This document shows, piece after piece, positions 1 to 9,821 of a stretch of 64,000 nt of DNA. Position 1 is the stretch's first letter. Every line of letters starts with the position of its first letter. The notes under the pieces are model-generated. The model did no database searches, was not told where the DNA came from, and saw nothing but the letters and a program-made list of their open reading frames with translations. The translations under genes and the position numbers were made by a program. Source of the DNA: Sciurus carolinensis (Eukaryota > Chordata > Mammalia > Rodentia > Sciuridae); assembly GCF_902686445.1 (NCBI RefSeq), contig NC_062219.1, positions 110,795,160 to 110,859,159 on the forward strand, read 5' to 3'.

Positions 1-3000
1 ATCAGCATAAAGTAGTTTTCTTTCTGTGACACCATATTGTTGGGAATATCTATAATCTGATAGAAGGTAATGAAATAAAGTGAGAGTTCACTTTTCTTTC
101 AGAAAAGTGTTTTTTTTAACTTCATTTATACAAAATACTTTTCAAGATTATTATTACTTAAAGAGAATCCATACCCTTTCCCTTTTTGAAACCCAGACAT
201 CTTCCTAGAATGAAAGTTACTGATGATATAGCAATGAATTGAAATATTATAGAATACAGTGCTCTAGCACGTAAGTGTGGTGATCCTTATTTTTAGCTTG
301 AAAGTAAGTTTATGTTGGTTAGATTCATTTACTAATTTTTAATTATTTGGTATAAATAATGACACGTTTCACTTAAAAGAGTAGCCTGGGAATTTGAAGT
401 TCTAAATTGAGAAGTTTATTAGCACAGAGATTTAAAAAGAAAATTATTATTATCAAAGTTATAAATTAATGATCCACTGCTTTGTTTACCCAGTTTACAC
501 GGAGAATGAGTACGAATATAGAAAGAATACCTGTTTAACTTCCAGCCAGGGTTGTTTTTTGTGATAATATCCATAAATAGGGATCTCTTATCAGATTAGT
601 TCCCTTCAGATTTGTCCTCGTAAATGTAATGATTTGTTTAGCCTATGAGAGTTTCTAATAATTGTTGTTAAGTTTATATCTGGAAAATGATGGTAGTGAT
701 TTTTTCATCTTGAATTTCTTTGCAGATGCCTAATTTGTTACTGTTTTTTATAGTTTTTATAGATAGTACAGATGCATAACTAATTATTTTTAAGGAGTTA
801 CAAACATTATCTCAGTTAAATAATTTACAAACTGTTTTTCTTGGGTTAAGATCATTGTTCAAGTTCTATAGTCACTAGTTTATATGAATTCACACTCATG
901 CATATGTAAATTCTGTACATAAAATTTTAAGTCAGACTGATGGCCCAAAGAATTTAGGTTGAACATATGTGCCAGGTATTTTGTTTCTTCATAAACATAT
1001 TCCCATGCCATATAAAGTTTCGTGAAATACCACAACATTGTTATTCTAGTTTTCCAAAGAAAGACTGTGGTATATATGTTTAAAAATTTTACTGATCATT
1101 GTTAATCGTGTTTTGGCTAGCATTTTTCCTTTATTTTCTGCTTTTACTGACCACAAAATAAATTTAGTTGTGAGATATCTGACCAAAAGAAATAGTAAAT
1201 AAATGGTTTGGCATACTCAAGATTTATGTAATATTTTGACAGGGCTGAAATGTACATTTTAAGTTTTGGATTTTTAATATAATCTTTATGTAAATATATG
1301 TTTGTAGTTTTTAGCATAATAATTCCAGGTGACAGTATTAATGTTAAAAAGTTATTGTAACTGAAAGCAGTATATAAGTTTATTTGGCTTTGTGGTAAAA
1401 ATTACCTGCCTTGCATAGGATCTTTAAACCTTGTTAGAAATGTCACTAATCATATGTAACTCTTATGTATGATATCTAAAAGAGAACTGCCAGTAGAACT
1501 AGTGGAGATAACAGAGATTTTAAACTAGTCATTAAAATAACCCTCAACTATGTTTTTGAGAATAAAATGTTAAATAGGTAAATTTTTTAACATCAGTATA
1601 ACTTTAAATATATTAAAAATTGTGTTCACTTTATGTGTGTATGTTGAAGTATTTATTTCTTCTGGCAGGAGAGTATAAAATGATGAAAAATGATGAAAAT
1701 CATTTAATTAAGGTAAACTAACATTTATCATCTTTTATTTAGAGTCTAAATCATACCTACTGGTTCTTTGATACATACTAGATTTTTTTTTGTTTTAGTG
1801 GTGCTGGGGATTTGAACCCAGGGCCTTGCACTGGTGAGGCAAGTGCTTTCCTACTGAGCCATACCCCCAACCCTAATATATTGGATTTTGTGTAGTCATA
1901 ACAACTTAGAATAAAACATATGAATAACATTTTTTTCACTGCAAATATTAAATGCTTAATGTAACAACAAGCCTTTAACGTACCTTTTAATTCTGTAGCT
2001 TATCTTGTTTGGGGATAATACATTAATTGATGTGGTTTCTGTTTATTAGAAGAAAGCATGTTTATGAAAAAAACGTGCTTTAGGGTTAGCTCCTGTTCTT
2101 CAATAACAAGAAATTTAAAATGTTTTACAGGGTGTTTCTTATGTCCATTCAACACTGTTCCAAACCTTGAATCCTATTGTCCTTAATAGTAGTATAAGGG
2201 GGAGGAAATTCCTGTGAATTCTATTAAGGTGAAGATATTGTGTACAATATAATAAAGAAGCATTGAATGTTAGTTGCTGTATAGGTCTTAAAAAGTTATT
2301 TGGGAATGTATGGTCTGTTTTATGTATATTTCTGTTGAATGGACAAAAGCCTGTGGTTAACTGTGGGTTAAAATTGTAAGGAAACTCCCTTTGAATAAGG
2401 TATAGAGTTTCCCCATGAGTTTTTTTTTTTTTGAATTGTAACACATTAATCAAAATATATATCCAGCGAATTCCATAATCTTTTTGAAATGGCAAGAGGT
2501 TGTACTAAGGTATGTTATTTCATTCTGTGAGAGTTCCTTTTTAAGAATTGTTTAAAATACTAACACTTCAAATTTGATGAAGATTTTCCACATACTTGAA
2601 ACAAAATTCTTAAGAAATAATCAAGAATTGAAGTTTATCATTATCTTTATCATGGGGGCTTAGTGGCAGTTTTTATTTTTTGTTTTCTTGAGTAGAAGTT
2701 AGAGTTCATTGACATAAGAGGAAAAAAATAATGCCTTAAGGTAACCTGTTAGGAAGACTCTGCTAAATTTGCATTGATTTTGCTAGTACCTGTTTAATAA
2801 TAGGCCTGACTTGGCAATGCCTAGAGAAAGTAATTAGGCATTGTTATAATTATAATCTTAGTTTTGGCAGGAAGGGTCCCCCCACCATTGAATTGATGGT
2901 ATTTGTCTGCTTGTCCACATGTAAAATAGTTTTAAAGAGACACTGTAGCGCTAGATAGTTCCATTGAATTCTGTATATACAAATGTCTCTAAAGACTTTA

Positions 3001-6000
3001 GGTAATAGAATCTTAATGCATATGATGAGCTTTTGCATGACTTCACTATTGACATAGAGTTGTCAGCAAGTGTTTAACAAGTGTTAGAACAGCATGGAAG
3101 GTGGTATTTGTGTGCTTTGGAGAGGAATTTGATGTTACCCTGTTTGCCATCGTTGTGCAAGTATGCACGGTTGCATCATTAATCATAGGAAATGCAAAAA
3201 TAAATATTCAGTCCCATTGGATTTTTTTTTATATGAATACTTACCTTTTCCTTTTTTTACATATACAGTTGAGGTATTTAGGTAACCCCTAACCTTTTGC
3301 TTAACAAAGAAGTAACAGTAGATAAAATATTACCACAGGTTTTCATTTGAGCAGCTCTTGAGAGGGGGAGAAAAAAGCCCTCTAGATGAATATTTGTTGA
3401 AAAAAAAAAAAGGGGAGTTGTGATACAGAATGTCTTAAACTCAGCCCCAGTATAGTACTTGAGGGACCCACCAGTGTGTAAAATTGAAAGCACATGAGTT
3501 TGAAGCACTAGAAAAAGGTTGTAATTGATTAGCGCTGCTTGAAGTATTGAAGTTACAGTGAGTATTTGATTTGTGAATGGTTCTATTCAATAAAGATTAA
3601 TTCTGTGTGTTTGATAAAATCTAGTGCCGGCAATGAGTGTACTATCTCCCCCCACCCCCAGTTTATTTAACCATCAAATATTCAGTGTTGTTCTAACAAA
3701 CTGAACATTTAGATCTTACTGGATTTAACTTTTTAGCATAACTGATTTAAGCAAGTCAGACTATTAGTGATTAGTTTGAAGGGTGTATTGAATAGATTAA
3801 TTTTGTTCTATTAAAAGAACTAAAATATATCCCAATGTAGTTGTGTATTTCATGCTTTCTGTAATTTAGAGACTATCTACAGGTCACACGACTTACAAAT
3901 TTTTGTTCTTGATTTCTTTTGATATTTTATATTTTTTAACATTTAAAAATTTAAAACTGAAATCTTCAACAATGTTTCATGTAAATTACAGTTATTATAA
4001 TTTAAAATAATTCATGATGTAAGTATTTGGAAATTGTATTGGTATTTTTCATTTTAATAGTTGTCATCTTTGTTCTTGACTTTTTAATTCATCTCCCTGG
4101 AAAACAATTAGCTTTCTTGTTTTAGGAGCAAATTATAAAACTTTGTCACTACCAAATCTTGAAACTATAAAGGTATTATTGATATGGATCATAATTATTG
4201 TTTTGGAAATCGCTTTACACAGATGTTTTAGCAGTTACTTTGGTCAGTTACAAAGATTTTATGTAGAAATTTAACCAGCAGATATATTTTCATAAATAAG
4301 TTCTTAAATGTAAGATACTTGATGAGTCAGTTTAAAACAGGTTTTTAATTATGATAGCTAGTGGACAAATTTTGAGTAGCACATACTGAAAATACTGATT
4401 AATTCAAAGGGAAGTATACCAAAAGATCAAGGACACCTAGACTCACTCTCTCTATACACATACATTTTTAGCTCATTCTATTTGAGATAAGGTAATTGGT
4501 CGGTGTGTGCTTTGTTCTTAATCTAAACTTCATATTTATAAAATTGGGGCACATACTTCTTACATTCATATTTAATAGGTGATTTTGATAATCATTATAA
4601 AAATGTAAAGCCTAAGTGAGGTTTTAAATTTGATGGAGATTATGGAATGGCAAAATGTTTGCAATGTGATGATGACCTATAAAGAATGTCCACTACTCAC
4701 CTGTGATTAGTCTGGTGTGCCGTATTCATTATAAGTTCTCTATCCAGACCCAAAAGTACTGTTGGATTGGAGGGGGGAGGGTAAAACTTTTCACTTTTCA
4801 GAAAGGGAATGATTAGTTATAATAGTAAAAAAGTATGACATGCAACAGAAGATGATCTTACTAAGTTTGCTTTCTGTCTTATTTAGGAACTGGCTCCAAT
4901 TTTGGAAATTTTATTATTGATTGGCTATTAAGAATGTTATAGCAATATAAGATGCCTGATAAGTTAGAATTAGGAGCATTTCAACATATTCTTGGGAACA
5001 GTTTTAACATATTCTTTGTGGCAGCTTTACTTCTAATGCTGAGGTGTTCCTTGAAACTTGTGGTGTTCCCAATCTGGTTGGAAAAATCTATTTTTTAAAT
5101 AAAAACTAAGTGATATTGTGAAAGAGCAATTAAACTGCTTGATATGCCTGTTACAACTAATACAACAATATTTTAACCATTTGTTTCCTAAGGTAGTAAG
5201 CGAAAGTTCTCATGTATGGGCTATAATTATAACATGAGCTATAATGCAGGCTAGTTGTAGTTATTTTCTGCTTCCTAACTTCAGAAAGTTTTAGAGTAAT
5301 GCTATACCTACCATTAAAATTTTAATATTCTTTGATTATTGTACTGTATGTATGTAACTTTGAGGAGACCCACTTATAGCTATTGAGGGAGTTATTACAG
5401 CAATTTTACTTTTTTTTTTCTTTTTGTAAAATACAAAGTACATTTCCTTAACTTTTAAAAGAAAATTTTCCCCACTTCAGGTTTTATTATTTTTTTTTGA
5501 CCTAAACTAAGACTGATCCTCTAGTAGTAGCCAGTTAAAATGTGTGAAGTAGGAGGAGTAAAGGAAACTCCAATCGTTAGTTGAAAATTGCAAAGCAAAG
5601 TTAATGGAGGTAAAGGTAGCAAAAGGATTTATTTTAAAGAATAAAAGAAAAAGTAAAAAAAACTACATTGTAGTTGGAACATGTTGGACACCATAAGGAG
5701 AATCTTGTAAGTGTTTAGATACTTTACATTAATAACATGTCAGCTGATGAATGTTGAATTGTTTACCTATCTTTATCACACTAACTTGAAATTAAATATT
5801 AAGGGACTGTATTATGCCTTGTTTGTTTTAAAGCTCAGCATGATTTAATAGGTATGGCTCTTTTAAATCATACAGGGTATCCTTAAGGAGTTTATTTTTC
5901 ATGAGATTAAAACGGTATTCACTTTGGTAGGTCCAAGAATGTGATTAAAAGACGCTTAGGACATTTTGATGTTTGTTATGTTTATAAGAAGTGCTATATA

Positions 6001-6733
6001 TGAGTAACAGTGTATAGATGTAACTTAAAATATATAGAAAAGTACAATTGTAAACTTTAAAAGACTTTCATGAACTTTTAAGTATCCTGGGCAACTCTAA
6101 AGATCTTTTAAAAACAGCTATGATATACTTAGAATAATTTTTATTTCAGTTGAATGTATACTTCAATTATATAAAGTTGTTTAGAAACAAATTTATGTAG
6201 TTGTCTTGTGCAGTTTAAAATTATGAATATATTCCTTTTAGTTGAGCTGGTTAAATTGTTAGTTTTACTGCAGGTTTATTTTATATTGTATATGGTAGAC
6301 TGTAATATTGCAATAAGTCTGTGGTATGCTATTTTGTAAAATTGCTGCCTTTTTGAAGTTTTTCTCAAATATTGGGAGCCGCTTTGTCAATAATTTATAA
6401 TACTGATTAATTTAGCATCAGTTTTTTCCCTAGTGAGGGTTAATAAGAATATTAAATTTTACAGTTTTAAACATCTCATTTCTGTAATTCTAGAAATCAT
6501 TTTGACTAATGCAAATCATTAATTTTGTCTATTTCAAGTCTTACTCAGAGTTAAAGTTACAGATGCCAAGTGCAAATAATTTACAACATTTCATTTTCAA
6601 CTTATAATGAAACAAACCAGCATTATTATTCTGATCTTTAATATACTATTATCTTGAAAAACTAGCAGTTTAAGAATCATAACCCTTATGTTTAACAGAT
6701 TAATACAGGATTTTAAAACATGGTAACACTTAC
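1..6733 (-). other. RUNX2: RUNX2 intron downstream of the P1 coding exon (partial)
   Basis: AT-rich, largely single-copy sequence lying 3' (on the minus strand) of the donor site of the RUNX2 P1 coding exon, so it is the start of the long intron that separates P1 from the Runt-domain exons in other mammals. Apart from one ID SINE at about 1.8 kb I see no interspersed repeats, and I recognise no exon on either strand. The open frames here are short, lack codon bias and resemble nothing I know. That it is intron follows from the adjacent exon; the next RUNX2 exon is outside the window. Confidence 0.8.
1783..1874 (-). repeat. ID-type SINE (tRNA-derived), minus orientation
   Basis: Read on the minus strand this has the pol III A-box-like segment (ggctcagtagg), the B-box segment ending in ggttcaaatcc, and an A-rich tail (T run at about 1783-1793 on the plus strand). 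It is the reverse complement of the usual rodent ID core. It is the only SINE I see in the first 9 kb. Confidence 0.85.
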
Positions 6734-6790
6734 CCCAAAAGAGTTTTGCTGACATGGTGTCACTGTGCTGAAGAGGCTGTTTGATGCCAT
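6734..6790 (-). CDS. RUNX2: RUNX2 first coding exon (P1 isoform N-terminus), 1-nt deletion
   Basis: RUNX2 is the Runt-domain transcription factor that directs osteoblast and hypertrophic chondrocyte differentiation. This is the part of the P1-specific exon from the initiator ATG (6788-6790 on plus) to the donor (ggg|gtaagt, GT at 6733-6732). It translates to MASNSLFSTVTPCQQNSFG. The first 16 residues are those I know for the mammalian P1 product, which then continues FFW. Here the codons run AAC TCT TTT GGG, one T short of AAC TTC TTT TGG G. The coding segment is therefore 57 nt rather than 58, which would put the next exon out of frame. The deletion is seen directly; whether it is real or an assembly error cannot be decided here. 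The Runt domain and the rest of the protein lie beyond the left edge. Confidence 0.9.
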
Positions 6791-6855
6791 AGTCCCTCTT
6801 TTTTTTTCCAGATAGAACTTGTACCCTCTGTTGTAAATACTGCTTGTAGCCTAAA
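6791..6855 (-). other. RUNX2: RUNX2 P1 second exon, 5'UTR part
   Basis: Non-coding part of the exon that carries the P1 start codon. The acceptor is gtattttcag followed by TTTAGGC (exon begins 6855). The leader includes an A9 run just before GAGGGACT and the ATG, and matches my memory of the RUNX2 P1 leader. It carries the stop codon (TAG, 6853-6851) of an upstream ORF that begins in exon 1, 60 nt before the main ATG. Confidence 0.88.
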
Positions 6856-7101
6856 CTGAAAATACAAACCATACCCAAATCTTGTTTTAGTTTACAGTAT
6901 GCCTGGAGTACATAGACTTATATTTATTTTTTTCTGTCAAGAAATATGTAGCTGGTAACATGTGAAAAGCAAGGAAACAAAACAAAAAGAGAATGAGCAA
7001 ATATTTGAAGGACCTACTATTACTGCATAGACTGTGGTTAGAGAGCACTCACTGACTCTGTTGGTCTCGGTGGCTGGTAGTGACCTGCGGAGAGTAACCA
7101 T
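6851..7101 (-). other. Upstream ORF (17 codons) crossing the P1 leader splice junction
   Basis: An ATG at 7101-7099 reads MVTLRRSLPATETNRVI and stops at TAG (6853-6851) only after removal of the 197-nt intron: codon 17 is split A|TT across the junction. The ATG context is TTTTAAATGG, with A at -3 and G at +4, which is favourable. Such a uORF would be expected to lower initiation at the main ATG. The reading frame is seen directly; translation is inference. Confidence 0.7.
6856..7052 (-). other. RUNX2: Short 197-nt intron within the RUNX2 P1 leader
   Basis: Bounded by donor GTGAGT (7052-7047) after GAGTCA and acceptor TTTTCAG at 6856. Joining the flanks gives GAGTCA-TTTAGGC, which agrees with the spliced RUNX2 leader I remember (GAGTCATTTAAGGC). 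A RUNX-type site (AACCACA, minus strand of 7033-7039) sits just inside the donor end. Confidence 0.85.
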
Positions 7102-7188
7102 TTAAAACCAGAGACTTCTTGCTGTCCTCCGGGAGAAGTTTGCACCGCACTTGTGGTTCTGTGGTTGTTTGTGAGGCGAATGAAGCAT
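7102..7188 (-). other. Second upstream ORF (28 codons), abutting the first
   Basis: An ATG at 7188-7186 in GTGTGAATGC opens a 28-codon frame ending in TAA (7104-7102), immediately followed by the ATG of the next uORF (TAAATG). With the TSS at about 7194 the leader before this ATG is only a few nucleotides, so scanning ribosomes would probably miss it. My memory of the human leader has one extra base in this stretch, so the frame may not be conserved. Confidence 0.5.
7152..7166 (-). promoter_or_regulatory. Paired RUNX binding sites in the P1 leader
   Basis: Two tandem AACCACA motifs on the minus strand, 1 nt apart, within the first exon. Further copies lie at 7033-7039 (intron) and 7263-7269 (promoter), giving four RUNX consensus sites in about 240 bp. 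Confidence 0.7.
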
Positions 7189-7212
7189 TCACACAATCCA
7201 AAAAAGCAAAAG

Positions 7213-7220
7213 CTTTAAAA
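7213..7220 (-). promoter_or_regulatory. TTTTAAAG TATA-like box of RUNX2 P1
   Basis: Non-canonical TATA-like element centred about 22 nt upstream of the inferred TSS at 7194. It is the only AT-rich core-promoter candidate at the right spacing. Confidence 0.5.
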
Positions 7221-7262
7221 CTCCTTTTTTTTGCAAGCACTATTACTGGAGAGACAGAATCA

Positions 7263-7290
7263 TGTGGTTTGTGACCTCACAGTACTCAAA
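7263..7290 (-). promoter_or_regulatory. Vitamin-D-response-like element overlapping a RUNX site
   Basis: The minus strand reads AGTACTGTGAGGTCACAAAC followed by CACA. It contains the nuclear-receptor half-site TGAGGTCA and a RUNX site AACCACA. The distance from the TSS (about -69 to -96) agrees with the VDRE described for the rodent Runx2 P1 promoter. Binding is inferred. Confidence 0.65.
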
Positions 7291-7322
7291 GTAAAGTGGG
7301 ACTGCCTACTACTGTGGCTTTT

Positions 7323-7381
7323 CTCCCTTGCTCTCTCTCCTCTCTCTCTCTCCCTCTCTCCCTCTGTCTCTCTCTCTCTGA
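7323..7381. repeat. Polypyrimidine/polypurine (CT/GA) tract in the P1 promoter
   Basis: Near-pure C/T on plus (GA-rich on minus) with CT dinucleotide runs, about 130-190 bp upstream of the P1 TSS. A purine-rich segment is a known feature of the mammalian P1 promoter; it is also a simple repeat prone to length change. Confidence 0.8.
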
Positions 7382-9230
7382 CAAAAGGCTTGTGGTAAGG
7401 CCTTTCCTGGCATCCAGAAGGATATAGCTTTTTAATTTTTGTGACTCATGGGGCTTTGGATAGAATACAATACTGAAGGAGCCCAAACTCCTGTAAGGTT
7501 AAGCATTTGTAGAGCAGAGAGCTGCAGTTAAGGGCTTTCCTTTTCTATCACCTCCCTACCTTCTCCCCCCCCCCCTTCTCTTTTTAGCATTATTATGTTT
7601 GTGGAAAAGTTAGCAAAATTGGCTCAAGAGGCTGTGTGAAATTCTGAACAACAGTGATGATTTACAATAATTTAATCTTTGGATTGTATCACATTCTGGG
7701 GTCTGCTTCATATTGCTAGGGTGGCTGAATTCCTTCTGTTTTCCTTTTTCTTGTCTTCTTAAACTTGTGAATCTGTAACTCATTGTAAAAAAGTTTACCT
7801 TTCTTAAGGTCTGGTTGCAGACTGCTTGCTGGGCTTGAGTATAATTGGCTGTCATGAAAGTGTTAGTCTGGGGATTCTTTTACAAATATTAAATCATGTC
7901 TGTCTACCTTATTTTCAGTATTGATTGTGGACCTTAAAATCAAGGTTAGTTGTAATTAATATCACTTAACATTAAGTCTACCTTTATCTCATGACTAGTT
8001 TGAAGATCTTAAAAAATGAATGGCAAGAACTGAAACATGATATAGTTTTTGGAAGAATCTTAGTTTCTTTTTTATTCTAATTTTGTTAATTCAGGAAATG
8101 TACTTATTTTGTGTAATCTTTAGTTTGGACACTAACAGTTTTTGAATGAGAATCTTACATAAAGTAAAATACTTACAACAGATTGTTCAGTATTAGGTTT
8201 TATGAGCTCAGACGGGAGTGGGTTAACAGAAGCTGTATTTTTTTTGTTTATAATGGAAGCTTTGAAATAAATTACAAAATGCTGTGTGTAGTAAGGAATA
8301 ATGCACACAGACAGAATATGTTAGTCGTCTCGATTTGCTAATTCTGATTCAGAAGAAAATTGAAAACATCTTTGGGAAACTTTTTTTTTTTTGCCCCTTT
8401 GGATATGTATGTATAGAACTCATTTTCTTATTAGGATGATTATATATCATAGGCAGTGAATTTTATATTTATGAATACTGTTTCCTGTTTTCATCAGTTG
8501 GGAGCAATGGGGTATTTTTCAACAAAAATTATAAAGGCGAATAGACCAATTTTCTTTGCATTTTTGCCATTTATCTACGCCACTCTGAATTTGCATGTTA
8601 GATGTCTTATTATTGTGATAGTAACTAGGATTGGCATGAAATAAATGACTGGGAGTGTGGGCGGAGACTGAATTACAAAAGATTATTTGGGGTGTACAGT
8701 GGAGTGAGGACTCGGGAGGGTTTTAGAACTGTATATTCTTCCTAGCACAGCTCATTACCAATTTTTAGTTCATATTAGATAAAGATAACTAGACACAAAT
8801 ATTCAGAAGATTCTTCACGGACATTTTCAGTTTTTTTCAAAATACAGTGGGAGGACATGGGAATGACTTAATCCTTTATTATTCAGATGTCCTGAACTTT
8901 TTCAGAATAAACTTTTGGTGTAAAAATCCAGAAATACATGTTGGTGATTTATTTTAAATTTAGATTTGATCATGCTTTATTGTGCATGTAAACACATTTT
9001 GCACTAAAAAGTAAAAGTTGTCATTTAACATGCAGTGGAGAGAAAAGTTATTCAGTTATACTGTTTCATAAATAAGTGTGATTCCTGTTATCAAAAATAA
9101 ATAAAAGAATTTTTGTCCATAGTGGAATTTCCAAACATAGTTTCATATGAACATTTAATAGCAGAGACAGACAGTTGAAAAAGTTTAGGTAGCTGTTACA
9201 TTATGGTAAGCAAATGATTTTCTCCTTCTT
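7382..9230. other. Upstream flank of RUNX2 P1, no gene seen
   Basis: Single-copy sequence with a C-run at about 7563-7577 and otherwise AT-rich. No ORF here resembles a known protein and no transposon is recognisable. Distal P1 regulatory elements may lie here, but I cannot point to one. Confidence 0.6.
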
Positions 9231-9345
9231 CATCTTTTTTCTTTTTCTTTTCTTTCTTTTTTTTTTCTTTTGGTATTGGGGATTAAACCCAGGGCCTTGC
9301 ACATGCTGGGCAAGCATGCTATCCCTAAACTGTGTCCTTAGTCCC
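9231..9345 (-). repeat. ID-type SINE, minus orientation
   Basis: T-rich tail at about 9236-9270 on plus, then the reverse complement of the ID core (ggattaaacccagggccttg, aagcatgct), with a degraded A-box end. Confidence 0.8.
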
Positions 9346-9786
9346 ATGCTTTTTAAGAATGAGTTTTCAGTTTCTACATCAGGATTCTTTACACATCTGA
9401 TAATTCTAATTTTTTTGCCAAATGTTCTCTTCCTTAGTTTTTTTTTAAATTTTTTTATTTTTTTATTTTTTTTTTAGTTATGTATTCTTTAGGTCTCCAA
9501 ATTTACCTGAAATGAATTTAAATAATTTCAAACATCTCTTTTTCTTTTAATAGACTGTTTTCTTTTGTAGGTAATCCTCCTGCATGTAATCTTTGGGTGA
9601 GGATTTACACTCTTAAAAGAGTTTAGTATATATTGTTGAATATGTCCTTTCTGTTCTTCGTGATACTCATCAAATTCTGCCAGGAGAAAGATAGTGAAAT
9701 CATGTGTTTTGAAGTTTGTATATTCAGTATCCACATGTATTTCCACATCCTAAATCATTGCTCTTTGGAACAAATATCACTTCTTA

Positions 9787-9821
<35 letters not shown>

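Larger units (their letters stand above)
7053..7194 (-). other. RUNX2: RUNX2 P1 first exon (untranslated)
   Basis: The leader starts near GTGTGAATGCTTC (7194 downwards), which matches my memory of the 5' end of RUNX2 P1 mRNA, and ends GACCAACAGAGTCA before a GTGAGT donor. The TSS is inferred from that match and from a TTTAAA box about 20-25 nt upstream. Two AACCACA RUNX sites lie in it (minus strand of 7152-7158 and 7160-7166), consistent with the known autoregulation of P1 by RUNX2. It also contains two upstream ATGs (7188 and 7101). Confidence 0.87.
7195..7400 (-). promoter_or_regulatory. RUNX2: RUNX2 P1 (distal, bone-type) proximal promoter
   Basis: Region directly upstream of the inferred P1 TSS. 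Reading away from the TSS it holds a TTTTAAAG box at 7213-7220 (about -19 to -26), a composite TGAGGTCA/AACCACA element at 7263-7290 (about -69 to -96), and a long purine (GA) tract at 7323-7381. This order matches the published anatomy of the rodent P1 promoter, where a vitamin D response element and RUNX sites mediate repression and autoregulation. Local base composition is less AT-rich than the flanks. Function is inferred from homology and layout. Confidence 0.82.

Noticed and set aside
2139..2495. 118-codon minus-strand ORF
   Set aside because: Sits in RUNX2 intron, low-complexity residues, no homology I can recognise.
6597..6878. 93-codon minus-strand ORF over the RUNX2 exon
   Set aside because: Different frame from RUNX2; it runs through splice sites and is a shadow of the exon.
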